Source of the DNA: Holophagales bacterium
GTDB lineage: Bacteria > Acidobacteriota > Thermoanaerobaculia > Multivoradales > Multivoraceae
Assembly: GCA_009837085.1 (NCBI GenBank)
Contig: VXUF01000040.1
Location: 1 to 54,860, forward strand
DNA length: 54,860 nucleotides
Reading direction: 5' to 3'
In this document: positions 17,533 through 27,204 of the stretch, in pieces
Layout of the letters: every line of letters begins with the position of its first letter
Position numbering within the stretch: position 1 is the first letter of the stretch
Made by a program: the position numbers and the translations under genes
The notes under the pieces: model-generated
Databases searched by the model: none
Told to the model about the DNA's origin: nothing
Seen by the model: only the letters and a program-made list of their open reading frames with translations

Positions 17533-18819
17533 CTACTCAACCGAGCTCTTCGCGACCTCCGCCGCCCGGAGGACCCGGAGGAAGTTGCCGCCCCAGATCT
17601 TCCCGATGTCCTCCTCGCTGTAGCCGCGCTCCAGCAGGCCGACAGTCACGCCGAGAGCTTCGCCGGCATGGTCGAAGCCCTCGACTCCGCCACCGTGGTT
17701 GAAGTCCGTGCCGATCCCGACATGGTCGACGCCGATCCGGTCGACGATGTAGTCGAGGTGGTCGAGCATCGAGTCGACGCTGCCCGGGCCGAGGAGGTCG
17801 CTGATCGACTGCGTGAAGGCGGACCTGGCAGCCGGATCGTCGATCTCCCAGTACAGCTCGAAGGGATAGAGGTAGTCCTCCAGGACGCCGGCCTCGCGCC
17901 GCGCCTCGCGGATCGCCGCGTCCAGCGCAGCATCGTTCGAATCGTAGAGGTAGCCCCGGAACGGGCAGACGTGGATCACGCCGCCGATCGCGCCGATGCC
18001 GTCGATCTCCTCGTCGCTCAGGTTGCGACTGACGTCGGTGAGTTGCCTTGCGTTGGAGTGACTCGCGATGACCGGCGTCGTCGAAACCTCCAGCACCTGC
18101 AGCACCGCGTCCCGGGACAACTGGGAGACGTCGACAACTCCGCCGAGAGCGTTTATCCGTTCGATCGCCGCGACCCCAAGGTCAGACAGCCCGCCGTGCT
18201 CGGCCGCTTCGTGCGTGCCCGTCGCCGCGTTGAAGACCGGACGCGACGAGTCGGCGAAGTCGTTGTTCCCCAGATGCGTGAGCGCGAACACGCGAGCTCC
18301 GGCGTCGTAGAAGTCGTCCAGCGTCGAGACTTCCGTGCCGAGAATCATCGCGTTCTGGAAGCCAAGGACGAGGGCCGCCTCGCCCTGCTCATGTGCAGCG
18401 ACGATCTCATCGGCCGACCGGGCGATTACGGCATTGTTCGCCGGGTCCGCAGCCAGCCCGAGCACCGCCGCGACCTCCTCGTCGGCCCTTGACCGGGCGG
18501 CTGCGTAGCCTTCCGCGGTGCGCGGTCCCGAACCGACGGCGACGGACATGACGACCGCGTCGACGCCGCCCGCGTGGAGCTTGGCCGGGTCGACCTGGGA
18601 CAGCCCATCGTCGCCGACGTAGGGGGACGGCGCGTCCGGAAGCTCGGTGTCCGCGTGGGCGTCGAGGACCAGCACCCGGTCATGGATGGCGCGGGCCTGT
18701 TCAAGGAGGGCCTCGGGCGAGGGGTCGGTGTCCACTGCGTTGTCACCTGGAGGACCGGCGGCGCAACCGAACGCCAAAGCAGCGACGAGCGCGACGGTCA
18801 AGAGTGCTCTTCGGTCCAT
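17533..18819 (-). CDS. Membrane dipeptidase, M19 (renal dipeptidase) family, lipoprotein
   Basis: This 428-aa zinc dipeptidase has a lipoprotein signal ending ALAFGC (Cys19). Family features are DAHADTEL (the HxD metal motif), GFQNAM, the lid/active-site region FALTHLGNNDFADS, VDVSQLSRDAV, VIASHSNAR, and GIGTDFNHGGG near the C-terminus ending in IWGGNFLRVL. ATG 18819 is chosen because GGAGGGAG lies 7 nt upstream; the frame further upstream is antisense-like sequence over the oxidoreductase gene. M19 enzymes cleave dipeptides, some with D-residues. It starts 17 nt after the MDR oxidoreductase, suggesting one operon. Confidence 0.93.
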   Translation of the reverse strand: MDRRALLTVALVAALAFGCAAGPPGDNAVDTDPSPEALLEQARAIHDRVLVLDAHADTELPDAPSPYVGDDGLSQVDPAKLHAGGVDAVVMSVAVGSGPRTAEGYAAARSRADEEVAAVLGLAADPANNAVIARSADEIVAAHEQGEAALVLGFQNAMILGTEVSTLDDFYDAGARVFALTHLGNNDFADSSRPVFNAATGTHEAAEHGGLSDLGVAAIERINALGGVVDVSQLSRDAVLQVLEVSTTPVIASHSNARQLTDVSRNLSDEEIDGIGAIGGVIHVCPFRGYLYDSNDAALDAAIREARREAGVLEDYLYPFELYWEIDDPAARSAFTQSISDLLGPGSVDSMLDHLDYIVDRIGVDHVGIGTDFNHGGGVEGFDHAGEALGVTVGLLERGYSEEDIGKIWGGNFLRVLRAAEVAKSSVE

Positions 18820-18836
18820 CGTTTCGCTCCCTCCAG

Positions 18837-19850
18837 TCACGACGCGACGCGCACGATCCGCGTCCCCACGTTGCCGCCCGCCAGCAGGTCGACGAACGCC
18901 TCCGGTGCTTTCTCCAGACCCTCGAAGACATCCTGCTTCGGGACCAGCTTGCCACCCTCGACCCATTCGCGCATCCGGGTCCAGGCCTCCGGATAGCGCT
19001 TCGCGTAGTCGAAGACGAGGAAACCCTCCATGCGGACGCGGAAGTTGATCAGCAGGCCAGGGACGCCGAACGGCCCCGGTGCCGGCTTGGACGTGTCGTA
19101 CTGGGAGACCACGCCGCAGCAGACAATGCGGCCACCGACCTTCATTCGCCGCAGCGCGCTGCCCAGGACCTCGCCGCCGGTGTTGTCGAAGTAGATGTCG
19201 ATGCGATCGGGCGTCGCCTCCTTGAAGTCGCTCCGAAAGCTCGGGCTCTTGTAGTCGACGGCGGCGTCGAAGCCGAGTTCCTCCGTGAGCAGCCGGCACT
19301 TCGCCTCCCCGCCGGCGACGCCGACGACGCGGCAGCCGGCGATCTTCGCCATCTGGCCCACCAGGTGGCCTACCGAACCGGCGGCGGCCGAAACGAGCAC
19401 GGTTTGCCCTTCCTTCGGCTCGCCGACGTCGAAAAGCCCGAAGTACGCCGTCAGCCCGTTCGTGCCGTAGACGCCGAGATGGTGCGCCGGATCGCCGCCG
19501 CCGTCGCCCTCATCCACGACGCGCACTTTCGCCGCCTCGTGGACCGAGTAGTCCTGCCAGCCGGCCGGACAGACGACGAGCGAACCAACCGGAACAGCGT
19601 CGTCGTTCGACGCCTCGACGCGGGCTACCGCGGTGCCGCTCATCACGATGCCGGCACGGGGTGCCCCGGCGTAGCTCGCGCTGCCCTGGAGACCGGCCCG
19701 CTGGCCGGCCCCGATCGTGATCGCCAGCGTGCGGCACAGCACTTCCCCGTCGCCCGGCGCGGGCGCCTCGACGGTCCGGAGCGCGTAGTTGCCGGGCTCG
19801 AGCCGGTCGGTCGGCAGCGAGTCGATGATGATCTGGCGGTTCTCGGTCAT
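18837..19850 (-). CDS. NADP-dependent medium-chain oxidoreductase (CurA/PTGR-like)
   Basis: This 337-aa cytoplasmic zinc-independent MDR enzyme has the family N-terminus ending in LRTVEAPAPGDGEVLCR, the nucleotide-binding AAAGSVGHLVGQMAK (GxGxxG-like AxxGxxG), YFDNTGGEVL, and RIVCCGVVSQYD. It resembles NADPH-dependent curcumin/2-alkenal reductases, which reduce activated alkenes. The length is normal. It lies 17 nt upstream of the M19 dipeptidase and 52 nt downstream of the PH-domain gene on the same strand. Confidence 0.9.
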   Translation of the reverse strand: MTENRQIIIDSLPTDRLEPGNYALRTVEAPAPGDGEVLCRTLAITIGAGQRAGLQGSASYAGAPRAGIVMSGTAVARVEASNDDAVPVGSLVVCPAGWQDYSVHEAAKVRVVDEGDGGGDPAHHLGVYGTNGLTAYFGLFDVGEPKEGQTVLVSAAAGSVGHLVGQMAKIAGCRVVGVAGGEAKCRLLTEELGFDAAVDYKSPSFRSDFKEATPDRIDIYFDNTGGEVLGSALRRMKVGGRIVCCGVVSQYDTSKPAPGPFGVPGLLINFRVRMEGFLVFDYAKRYPEAWTRMREWVEGGKLVPKQDVFEGLEKAPEAFVDLLAGGNVGTRIVRVAS

Positions 19851-19902
19851 GGCTGGCTCCGGGGGATCGTGGGTTCACCGGCCGCGCGCCGGTCGCGGCA
19901 CC

Positions 19903-20502
19903 CTATCCTCCGCCGCCGTCGCCCAACCGCTTCTCGATCCGCAGCAGCGAGTCCCTGATCTCGCTCAGCAGCTTCGCCGATTCCGCGCTCGCATCGCCCT
20001 CTCCGCCTACGGCTACCCCGGGTGCGGTCGACCTTCCGTCTGCTGCCCCGACCCGCTCGCGCTGGGCCAGCACGGCCGCACGGAACTCCTCCGTCCCCTC
20101 GATTCCGACCAGCTTGATCAGACTGCCGGGACCGGACTGGCCCGCCGTCTCCACCGACAGACCGCGCAGGCCGAGCTGCCGCATGATCGGGCCGTGCGAC
20201 ATCGCCAGGTCCGTGATCTTGTCGAGGGGGACCGTCTTCTCCTGCCGCACCAGGACGCCCCTCGCGACGTGCAGGTTCTTCTCGGTCAGCACGCAACGAA
20301 CGCGCTCCAGGTAACGGCCTGTCAGGGCGTAGCCGATGGGAAACCAGAAGATCAGCAGGGGGATCCCGACGATGCTGACGGTCAACACGAGCGCGCCCGT
20401 CAGCAACCAGTAGGTGCGCACCTTCGGGTTGAAGGTCGCCTCGCGGAGGATCGGCTCCTCGCCCGTGTGCAGGTCCGGATCGGCTATGGCGACATCGGTC
20501 AT
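19903..20502 (-). CDS. Bacterial PH-domain membrane protein (YdbS-like)
   Basis: This 199-aa membrane protein has two closely spaced hydrophobic segments (about residues 29-62, YWLLTGALVL...ISFWFPIG-like). A bPH2 domain follows with the family cadence RCVLTEKNLHVARGVLVRQEKTVPLDKITDL. The C-terminal 50 residues are a charged, possibly coiled segment ending in DGGGG. The open frame runs upstream to 21186 but overlaps the aspartyl-protease gene antisense; ATG 20502 with GGGGAG upstream is the start. Function in the family is poorly defined (membrane stress, lipid interaction). Confidence 0.82.
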   Translation of the reverse strand: MTDVAIADPDLHTGEEPILREATFNPKVRTYWLLTGALVLTVSIVGIPLLIFWFPIGYALTGRYLERVRCVLTEKNLHVARGVLVRQEKTVPLDKITDLAMSHGPIMRQLGLRGLSVETAGQSGPGSLIKLVGIEGTEEFRAAVLAQRERVGAADGRSTAPGVAVGGEGDASAESAKLLSEIRDSLLRIEKRLGDGGGG

Positions 20503-20568
20503 GAGCGGCTCCCCGGTGTTGGGACGGTTCGTAGAATCGGGACGAAACCGACCCGGAGAATGTAGCCC

Positions 20569-21987
20569 ATGAAGAACGTTGCGCGGCCCATTGTCACGAC
20601 GGTCGCGCTGGCAACGGCGTTGACGACCTGGAGCTGTCAAGGCGACCCCCTTCCCTGCGGCGAACTTTCCGGCACCGACGTGGAGGAGTGGAGTCCAAGG
20701 CTCCGGGGCGACGTCGAAGCCGCTCTTCGCTCTCGCCAGGAGGCCTTTGAGGCAGACCCCGACAACGACGAAGTCCGCCGCGCCTACGCCGAAGTCTTGT
20801 TCAAGCTGGGCGACATCTGGGAGGCCAACGAGGTCATCGCACCCTTGGGCACGCCCGCTACATGCCATGCGGGTGACCTCCGGCTCGCGGCCAGGACGGC
20901 GTACCTGCTGGGCGACTACGCCCGGGCCGTCGCCCGGAACGAACGGCTTCTCGAACTCGCCGACGAAGGCTCGGACGCCCACGCCCAGGCCCTCCGCGCA
21001 CTGACCCTGGCCCACTACCAGACCAACGACTTCGCGAGGGCCCGTGAGCTTCCCGCGCCGGCCGCGGCGGAAGGGTCGGCCAGCCTGCTCACCTTCATGC
21101 GGGCCTTCGAGGGCGAGCCCTACGGCATCGAATGGACCGGCGAGGACCGAATCGCCCACCTGCCGATGACGAACGACATCACGCAACCCGGCGCCCTGCC
21201 CCTCGTGACGCTCAAGGTCAACGGCGAACTGGTCAACCTGATCCTCGACACCGGCGGCGACCGGCTCTATCTCGACAAGGGCATCTACGAACGCATCGGC
21301 CTTCCGACCCTCGCCAACCGCGAAGCCCGCTACGCCTACACAGGGGGCGAGACGGTCGAGGAACCGCTAGGCGTCGCCGCGACCGTCACGATGGGCGACG
21401 TGACGCTCTCGAACGTGCCGGTCATCGGCGCGACCTGGAAGGCCCTCGGCCAGACCTCCGACGGCGTGCTGACCACGCAGATCCTCAAGCAGTTCCTGAC
21501 CACTGTCGACTACGACAACCGCCGCATCACCTTCCGCGAGCGAAGCGCCGAGGCCCTTGCCGAAGTGATGGAGGCATTCGGCGACATGCCGCCCGTCGAA
21601 GTTCCCTTCTACATGACCAGCACCCACCTGATGTTCGCGAAGGGCAGCCTGAATGGCCACCCGGGACTGAACTACTTCCTCGATTCAGGCCTGGCCGCGA
21701 GCATGCCGCTCGTCATTGTCGAGGAGACCGTTGAGCTCCTCGAACTGGAGAAGAACGAGATCCAGGGGACGCCCTACTACTGGTCGCCGATCGAGTCCCA
21801 CGGCCTGGACGGTCTGCCCAGCGGTCCGGCGCAAGCATTGGGCAACGTCTTCGTAGAAAGTGACTTCTTCTGGCGATTCGGCTTCATGGCGGACGTCCTG
21901 ATCTCGCACCAGTACCTCTGGCCGAAGGGGTCGTGGACGATCGACTTCGACGAGATGAGGTACTACTTCCCCGCCGCGGGCCCGTAG
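20569..21987 (+). CDS. TPR plus retropepsin-like aspartyl protease, exported
   Basis: This 472-aa protein has an N-terminal signal peptide with Cys near residue 23 (lipobox imperfect). Residues about 45-170 are helical TPR-like repeats (DNDEVRRAYAEVLFKLGD). The rest looks like a pepsin/retropepsin-type domain: first catalytic motif LILDTGGDRLYLD, then a second acidic motif FLDSGLAASM. If both aspartates act, it is a single-chain aspartic peptidase. The substrate is unknown. It is divergent from the PH-domain gene, with 66 nt between starts. Confidence 0.75.
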   Translation: MKNVARPIVTTVALATALTTWSCQGDPLPCGELSGTDVEEWSPRLRGDVEAALRSRQEAFEADPDNDEVRRAYAEVLFKLGDIWEANEVIAPLGTPATCHAGDLRLAARTAYLLGDYARAVARNERLLELADEGSDAHAQALRALTLAHYQTNDFARARELPAPAAAEGSASLLTFMRAFEGEPYGIEWTGEDRIAHLPMTNDITQPGALPLVTLKVNGELVNLILDTGGDRLYLDKGIYERIGLPTLANREARYAYTGGETVEEPLGVAATVTMGDVTLSNVPVIGATWKALGQTSDGVLTTQILKQFLTTVDYDNRRITFRERSAEALAEVMEAFGDMPPVEVPFYMTSTHLMFAKGSLNGHPGLNYFLDSGLAASMPLVIVEETVELLELEKNEIQGTPYYWSPIESHGLDGLPSGPAQALGNVFVESDFFWRFGFMADVLISHQYLWPKGSWTIDFDEMRYYFPAAGP

Positions 21988-22104
21988 AAGCGCAGCCACG
22001 CTGGACTGTCCGGGGCCGGAAGCCACCGGGGATCTCTTCCGGCGGGACGATAGGATGCGCCCTTGTCTCCACGACAGGCTTCAGGGATCGAGGGAGGAAC
22101 GCGG

Positions 22105-25100
22105 ATGAGAGTTCCGGCCGAGCCGGCATGGGTACCGATCGTTCTACTGGCACTCGCGGCTCTCGCCGCCGGCTGCACTCAGGGCACGGGCGCCGGTGAG
22201 GCGGCCGCGGAAGAAGCGGCGCAAGCCGTTCCGCTACGAGCGGTCCTCGACGAGGAAACCGGCTCGATCTCGATCTACCGGGAGGGAGAAGAGGAACCGA
22301 TCGTCACCCAGAACGCCGGCGCGGAGCACCGGCCGTTCCTGCACCCGATCGTCGCTCCGGACGGCAAGGGCCTGGCGACGCAGTACAGCCCAGGCCATCA
22401 CCCTCACCAGACCGGGCTCTACTGGGGCTTCACGCGGGTCAACGGCGAGCCAATGGACGCGGACACGCTCCGGCAGTGGTTCTACCGCCGCGACAAGCCG
22501 GAGGAGATCGCCAAGGCCGTCGGCCGCGACTACTTCCACAACCCAGGCGGCGACTACTGGCGGCGCGATTCGGCCACCGTCGTGACCGAGGCTGGGACGG
22601 AGGTGCAGTGGCAGACGGTCTACGGGATGCTGGACGCCGAAGGCAAGGCCTTCATGACCGAGACCCAGAACTGGTCCATGCGGGCCGAGGAAGACCGCTT
22701 CATCCTCGATCTCGAATGGGCCGGCGAGGCCCACACCGACGTCTCGATCAACGAGATGTCCTACGGCGGCATGTTCCTGCGCATGCCCTGGACCAGGGAC
22801 ATCCCCGGCGAGGCGGTCAACGCGGCGCGCCAGCGCAACCGCCAAGCGGAGGGCCAGCGGGCAATGTGGGTCGACGTCGGCATGCAGGTCGAGGGTCGCG
22901 ACGACTTCCTGCACGTCGCCATCTTCGATCACCCGATGAACGCCGGCTACCCCCAGACATGGCGTGTCGACGGCCAGCTCGGTGTCGGACCCACGCGGGC
23001 GCGTATGGGCGACTGGCACATCCCGGAGGGCGCCACCGAGGTCATACGACACCGGCTCATCGTCTACACCGGCGAGCTGAACGACCTCGAACTGACGGAG
23101 GACTGGGAGGAGTACACCGGGGCTGCCGAGGGCTCCTACTCGACGTCATCGCTATGGGGCATCGCCCAGCGGGAAGCGAAGCAGGAGAAGTTCCTGACCC
23201 CGGAAGAGGCGGTCGATGCGATGACCGTGCGCGAGGGATTCAAGGTGAACGCCTGGGCCTCGGAGCCGATGATCACCCAACCCATGGCCTTCGCCTGGGA
23301 CGACCGCGGCCGCATGTGGATCGCCGAGAACCGCGACTACGAGACCCGCGGCCGCGGTTTCTCCGGCTCGGGCGACAGCAAGATCCTGATCCTGGAGGAC
23401 ACGGATCGCGACGGCACGGCCGACAGCAGGACGGTCTTCGCTGAGGGCATCCCGTTCCCGGCGGCGCTGGCGGTCGGCTTCGACGGCGTCTTCGTCGGCG
23501 CGCCGCCCCACCTCCTCTACCTCCCCGACCGCGACGGCGACGACGTGGCCGACATGGACGACGCCGAGATCCTGCTGACCGGCTGGGGCATCCGCGACCG
23601 TCACGAGACGATCAACAGCTTCCACTGGGGGCCCGACGGCTGGCTCTACGGTCTCGAAGGCTTCGCGACGCCCTCCGTGATCCGCAAGCCGGGCCCCGAA
23701 GAGACGATCTACGGCCACAACGATCCCTTCCCCGCGGACCTGCTCGAAGCGGATGGGGTCGACATCAACGGCGGCGTCTGGCGCTACCACCCGACGAAGG
23801 ACCGCTTCGAGGTCGTGGCCCACGGCTTCAGCAACCCCTGGGGCATCGACTACGACGCGAAGGGACAGATCTTCATCACCGCCTGCGTGATCCCCCACCT
23901 GTTCCACGTGGTCCCCGGCGGCATCTACCACCGGCAGGGCGGCAGCCACTTCAACCCGTACGTCTACGGCGACATCCGCACGATCGTCAACCACCGTCAC
24001 CGCTCCGCGCACGGCGGCGCCCGCGTCTACCTCTCGGACGCCTTCCCCGAAGAACACCACGGCCGGCTCTTCATGGCGAACATCCACGAGCACGCGGTGC
24101 TCTCGGACGAACTCGAGCCGAAGGGCTCCGGCTTCGTCGCGCACCACGGCGAGGATTTCCTGCTCGCCAACAACAAGCAGTGGGTCGGCTTCAGCATGGA
24201 GATCGGGCCGGGCGGCGACGTCTACGTCCTCGACTGGCACGACGCCGACATCTGCGGCAACGACGTCCAGCACAAGGAGACCGGACGGATCTTCCGGATC
24301 ACGCCCGAGCAGTCCCTGGCGGAGGACTGGGAGGGCCGCTACGACGACGTCAAGACGATGTCGAACGAGCAACTCGTCGCGCTGCAGCTCTCGAAGAGCT
24401 CCTGGCACGCTCGGCGGGCACGGGTCGTCCTGCAGGGCCGCGCGGCCAGGGGCGAAGTCGACGCCCCGGTTCACGACGCGCTGCGCGAGATGTTCACGTC
24501 GAACCCGGACGGCGACCTGCGCCTGCGGGCGATGTGGGCGCTCCACGTCACCGGCGGCTTCACGCCCGACGAGCTGATGACGGCTCTGGACGACGAGGAT
24601 CAGCACGTCCGCGCCTGGGCGATCCAGCTCCTGACCGAAGACCACGACGCGCCGGCCGCCGCGACGGAGAAGTTCATCGAGCTGGCGGACAGGGACACCT
24701 CGCCGGTCGTCCGCCTCTACCTCGCGGCTGCCCTCCAGCGCGTCGACCACGACGTGCGCTGGTCGATCGCCGAGCACCTCGTGATGAAGGGCGACGACGC
24801 GGACGACCACAACATCCCGAAGATGATCTGGTTCGGCATCGAGCCCCTGGTTCCGGAGGACCCGAAGCGAGCGCTGCGCCTCGCCAGGACCTCCCAGATC
24901 CCGATGCTCACCGAGAACATCGCGCGCCGCGCGGTCGACGCGGACGAGCTCGGGTTCCTCGTCACCTCGCTCGACGACCGGTCCGAGGCCCGGCCGGCTC
25001 TGCTCCGGGGCATGCTGGCCGGACTCGAAGGCCAGGTCTACGCCGAGCCTCCAGACAACTGGGAACGGGTCTACGCCCGGCTGAAGCGCGACCGCAACGT

Positions 25101-26052
25101 CGCCGACCTCGCCCTCGAGGTCGAACAGCAGTTCGGCGGCGTCGAGGTCGCGCGCCAGTTTCTTGCCACTCTCGACGACGAGAGCGCACCGCCCGAAGAT
25201 CGCCGGCGGGCCATCCAGGGCCTCGCCGACCAGCAGCACCAGGCCCTCTTCGAGCGGCTCCCGGCTCTGCTGGACGAACCCGAGGTGCGGATCGCCGCGC
25301 TTCGCGCCTACGCCGCGTTCGACGGCCGCTGGGAAACGGGCTTCCTGCTGCTCGGGCGCTACGACTCCTTCAACGCGGACGAGAAGCTCGCCGCCGTCCA
25401 GACGCTCGCCTCTCGCCCCATCTACGGGCGGGTGCTGATGGGCGCGATCAAGGAGGGAAGCGTCCCGCGGCGCGACGTGCCGGCCTACGTCGCCCGTCAG
25501 CTCCACCGCGTCGTCGGCAGCGGCTTTCTCGAGGTCTGGGGACCGATCACGCGGGTCTCCAGCGAGAAGGCCGCGGCCATCGCGAAGTACACGACGATCC
25601 TGAGCGACGACGCCATCGCGGCGGCCGACACCGCTCACGGCGAGCAGATGTTCACCGAGCTTTGCGCCGTGTGCCACCAGATGTTCGGCGAAGGCGGCCT
25701 CATCGGTCCCGACCTCACCGGTTCCAACCGCACGGAACTCGACTACCTGCTGACGAACATCCTCGACCCGAGCGGCGACATCCAGGACGTCTACCAGACC
25801 CTGATGGTGACCACCCGGGACGGCCGCACCTACTCCGGCACCGTCGCCACCAAGAGCCCCCGCTCCATGACCCTGCGCGTCGTCGGCCAGGACGAAGTCA
25901 TCATCGCGCAGTCGGATATCCAGTCGTTCGATTACTTCCCGCTCTCGATGATGCCGGAGGGACTGCTCGATCCGTACACCGACGACGAGGTGACGAACCT
26001 CGTGGCGTACCTGATGACCGCGCAGGAAGAGACGAGCCCTCAGGGCCCCTGA
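22105..26052 (+). CDS. Multidomain lipoprotein: DUF6807 + PVC-type dehydrogenase + HEAT repeats + cytochrome c
   Basis: This 1315-aa exported lipoprotein (lipobox LAAGC) combines units usually seen as separate proteins. Residues about 45-345 match the PmoA-like DUF6807 fold (FLHPIVAPDGKGLATQ, HHPHQTGLYWG). Residues about 365-710 match the PVC membrane-bound dehydrogenase beta-propeller (EPMITQPMAFAWDDRGRMW, INGGVWRYHP, FSNPWGIDYD). Residues about 720-1160 are HEAT-like helical repeats. The C-terminus is a cytochrome c domain with heme motif CAVCH at 1187-1191 and IGPDLTGSNR. The frame opens at TTG 22063, but ATG 22105 with AGGGAGG ahead is preferred. It leads the operon with Gfo/Idh/MocA and MFS genes, implying extracytoplasmic oxidation feeding a carbohydrate pathway. 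Confidence 0.88.
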   Translation: MRVPAEPAWVPIVLLALAALAAGCTQGTGAGEAAAEEAAQAVPLRAVLDEETGSISIYREGEEEPIVTQNAGAEHRPFLHPIVAPDGKGLATQYSPGHHPHQTGLYWGFTRVNGEPMDADTLRQWFYRRDKPEEIAKAVGRDYFHNPGGDYWRRDSATVVTEAGTEVQWQTVYGMLDAEGKAFMTETQNWSMRAEEDRFILDLEWAGEAHTDVSINEMSYGGMFLRMPWTRDIPGEAVNAARQRNRQAEGQRAMWVDVGMQVEGRDDFLHVAIFDHPMNAGYPQTWRVDGQLGVGPTRARMGDWHIPEGATEVIRHRLIVYTGELNDLELTEDWEEYTGAAEGSYSTSSLWGIAQREAKQEKFLTPEEAVDAMTVREGFKVNAWASEPMITQPMAFAWDDRGRMWIAENRDYETRGRGFSGSGDSKILILEDTDRDGTADSRTVFAEGIPFPAALAVGFDGVFVGAPPHLLYLPDRDGDDVADMDDAEILLTGWGIRDRHETINSFHWGPDGWLYGLEGFATPSVIRKPGPEETIYGHNDPFPADLLEADGVDINGGVWRYHPTKDRFEVVAHGFSNPWGIDYDAKGQIFITACVIPHLFHVVPGGIYHRQGGSHFNPYVYGDIRTIVNHRHRSAHGGARVYLSDAFPEEHHGRLFMANIHEHAVLSDELEPKGSGFVAHHGEDFLLANNKQWVGFSMEIGPGGDVYVLDWHDADICGNDVQHKETGRIFRITPEQSLAEDWEGRYDDVKTMSNEQLVALQLSKSSWHARRARVVLQGRAARGEVDAPVHDALREMFTSNPDGDLRLRAMWALHVTGGFTPDELMTALDDEDQHVRAWAIQLLTEDHDAPAAATEKFIELADRDTSPVVRLYLAAALQRVDHDVRWSIAEHLVMKGDDADDHNIPKMIWFGIEPLVPEDPKRALRLARTSQIPMLTENIARRAVDADELGFLVTSLDDRSEARPALLRGMLAGLEGQVYAEPPDNWERVYARLKRDRNVADLALEVEQQFGGVEVARQFLATLDDESAPPEDRRRAIQGLADQQHQALFERLPALLDEPEVRIAALRAYAAFDGRWETGFLLLGRYDSFNADEKLAAVQTLASRPIYGRVLMGAIKEGSVPRRDVPAYVARQLHRVVGSGFLEVWGPITRVSSEKAAAIAKYTTILSDDAIAAADTAHGEQMFTELCAVCHQMFGEGGLIGPDLTGSNRTELDYLLTNILDPSGDIQDVYQTLMVTTRDGRTYSGTVATKSPRSMTLRVVGQDEVIIAQSDIQSFDYFPLSMMPEGLLDPYTDDEVTNLVAYLMTAQEETSPQGP

Positions 26053-26056
26053 GGAC

Positions 26057-27169
26057 ATGACGAACGTCGCCATGATCGGTCTCGGCTTCGGCGCCGAGTT
26101 CATCCCCATCTACCAGTCCTACCCAGGCGCCAACGTCCACGCGATCTGCCGCCGCGACGAGGCGGAACTCAACAAGGTCGGCGACCAGTTCGGGATCGAG
26201 CGGCGCTACACGGACTACGACGACGTGCTCGCCGATCCGGACGTGGACTACGTTCACATCAACACGCCGATCCCGGACCACGCCTGGATGTCGCTCGCCG
26301 CGCTCGACGCCGGCAAGCACGTCATGTGCACCGTGCCGATGGCGACGACCGTAGAGGACTGCCGCAAGATCGTCGAGAAGGTCGCGGAGACGGGCCTCAG
26401 GTACATGATGGCCGAGACGGTCGTCTACAGCCGCGAGTTCCTGTTCATCAAGGAGCTGTACGACAAGGGGGAGCTCGGCGACATCCAGCACCTGGCCGCC
26501 TCGCACCCGCAGGACATGGACGGCTGGCCGTCCTACTGGGAACGGATGATCCCGATGCACTACGCGACCCACGTCGTCAGCCCCTGCCTGGGGCTGGTCG
26601 ACGGGCTGGCCGAGTACGTGAGCTGCTTCGGCTCAGGCGCGGTGCGCGACGACATCGCCGAGAAGTCCGGCAACCGCTTCGCCGTCGAGACCTGCCACAT
26701 CAAGGTCAAGGACAGCGACCTGGTCGCCCACATCTGGCGCTTCCTCTACGACGTCGCGCGGCAGTACCGCGAGAGCTTCGACGTCTACGGCACGAAGAAG
26801 AGCTTCGAGTGGACCTTGATCGAGGACGAGCCCCACGTCCTGCACACCGCGAAGAAGCCAGAGCACGAGATCCCGGAGAAGATCGAGGTCCCGGACTACG
26901 CGCACCTCCTGCCGGAAGAGATCCGGCACTTCACCCTGCCCCAGGAGATCCACGACGCCGAGCACCTCTCCTTCATCCAGGGCGGCGGACACGGCGGCTC
27001 CCACCCCCATCTCGTCCACGAGTTCCTGAGCGCGCTCAACGACGACCGCGATCCCTGGCCGAATGCGGTCACCAGCGCCAACTGGACCTGCGTCGGCATC
27101 TGCGCCCACGAGTCGGCGCTCCAGGGCGGCCAGATCATCCGGCTACCGGGCTTCACGCTCGGACCATAG
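26057..27169 (+). CDS. Gfo/Idh/MocA family oxidoreductase
   Basis: This 370-aa NAD(P)-dependent sugar-type dehydrogenase has an N-terminal Rossmann fold MIGLGFGAEF (residues 6-15), IAI-like strand VHAICRRD, and a C-terminal alpha/beta substrate domain with HPHLVHEFLSAL. The near-universal EKP motif is replaced by TVP (residues 92-94, HVMCTVPMAT), so the usual catalytic lysine is absent. No signal peptide is seen. It starts 4 nt after the multidomain lipoprotein stop and precedes the MFS gene by 35 nt, so all three are probably one operon for uptake and oxidation of a sugar or polyol derivative. Confidence 0.9.
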   Translation: MTNVAMIGLGFGAEFIPIYQSYPGANVHAICRRDEAELNKVGDQFGIERRYTDYDDVLADPDVDYVHINTPIPDHAWMSLAALDAGKHVMCTVPMATTVEDCRKIVEKVAETGLRYMMAETVVYSREFLFIKELYDKGELGDIQHLAASHPQDMDGWPSYWERMIPMHYATHVVSPCLGLVDGLAEYVSCFGSGAVRDDIAEKSGNRFAVETCHIKVKDSDLVAHIWRFLYDVARQYRESFDVYGTKKSFEWTLIEDEPHVLHTAKKPEHEIPEKIEVPDYAHLLPEEIRHFTLPQEIHDAEHLSFIQGGGHGGSHPHLVHEFLSALNDDRDPWPNAVTSANWTCVGICAHESALQGGQIIRLPGFTLGP

Positions 27170-27204
27170 GACCCCACACCATCGGACCGGCTTCAGGAGG
27201 GCCA

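Noticed and set aside
23152..26109. A 985-codon open frame on the minus strand
   Set aside because: It is fully antisense to the DUF6807/PVC/cytochrome c gene, low in hydrophobic core residues and rich in Arg/Val/Asp/Gly, typical of GC-rich shadow frames.
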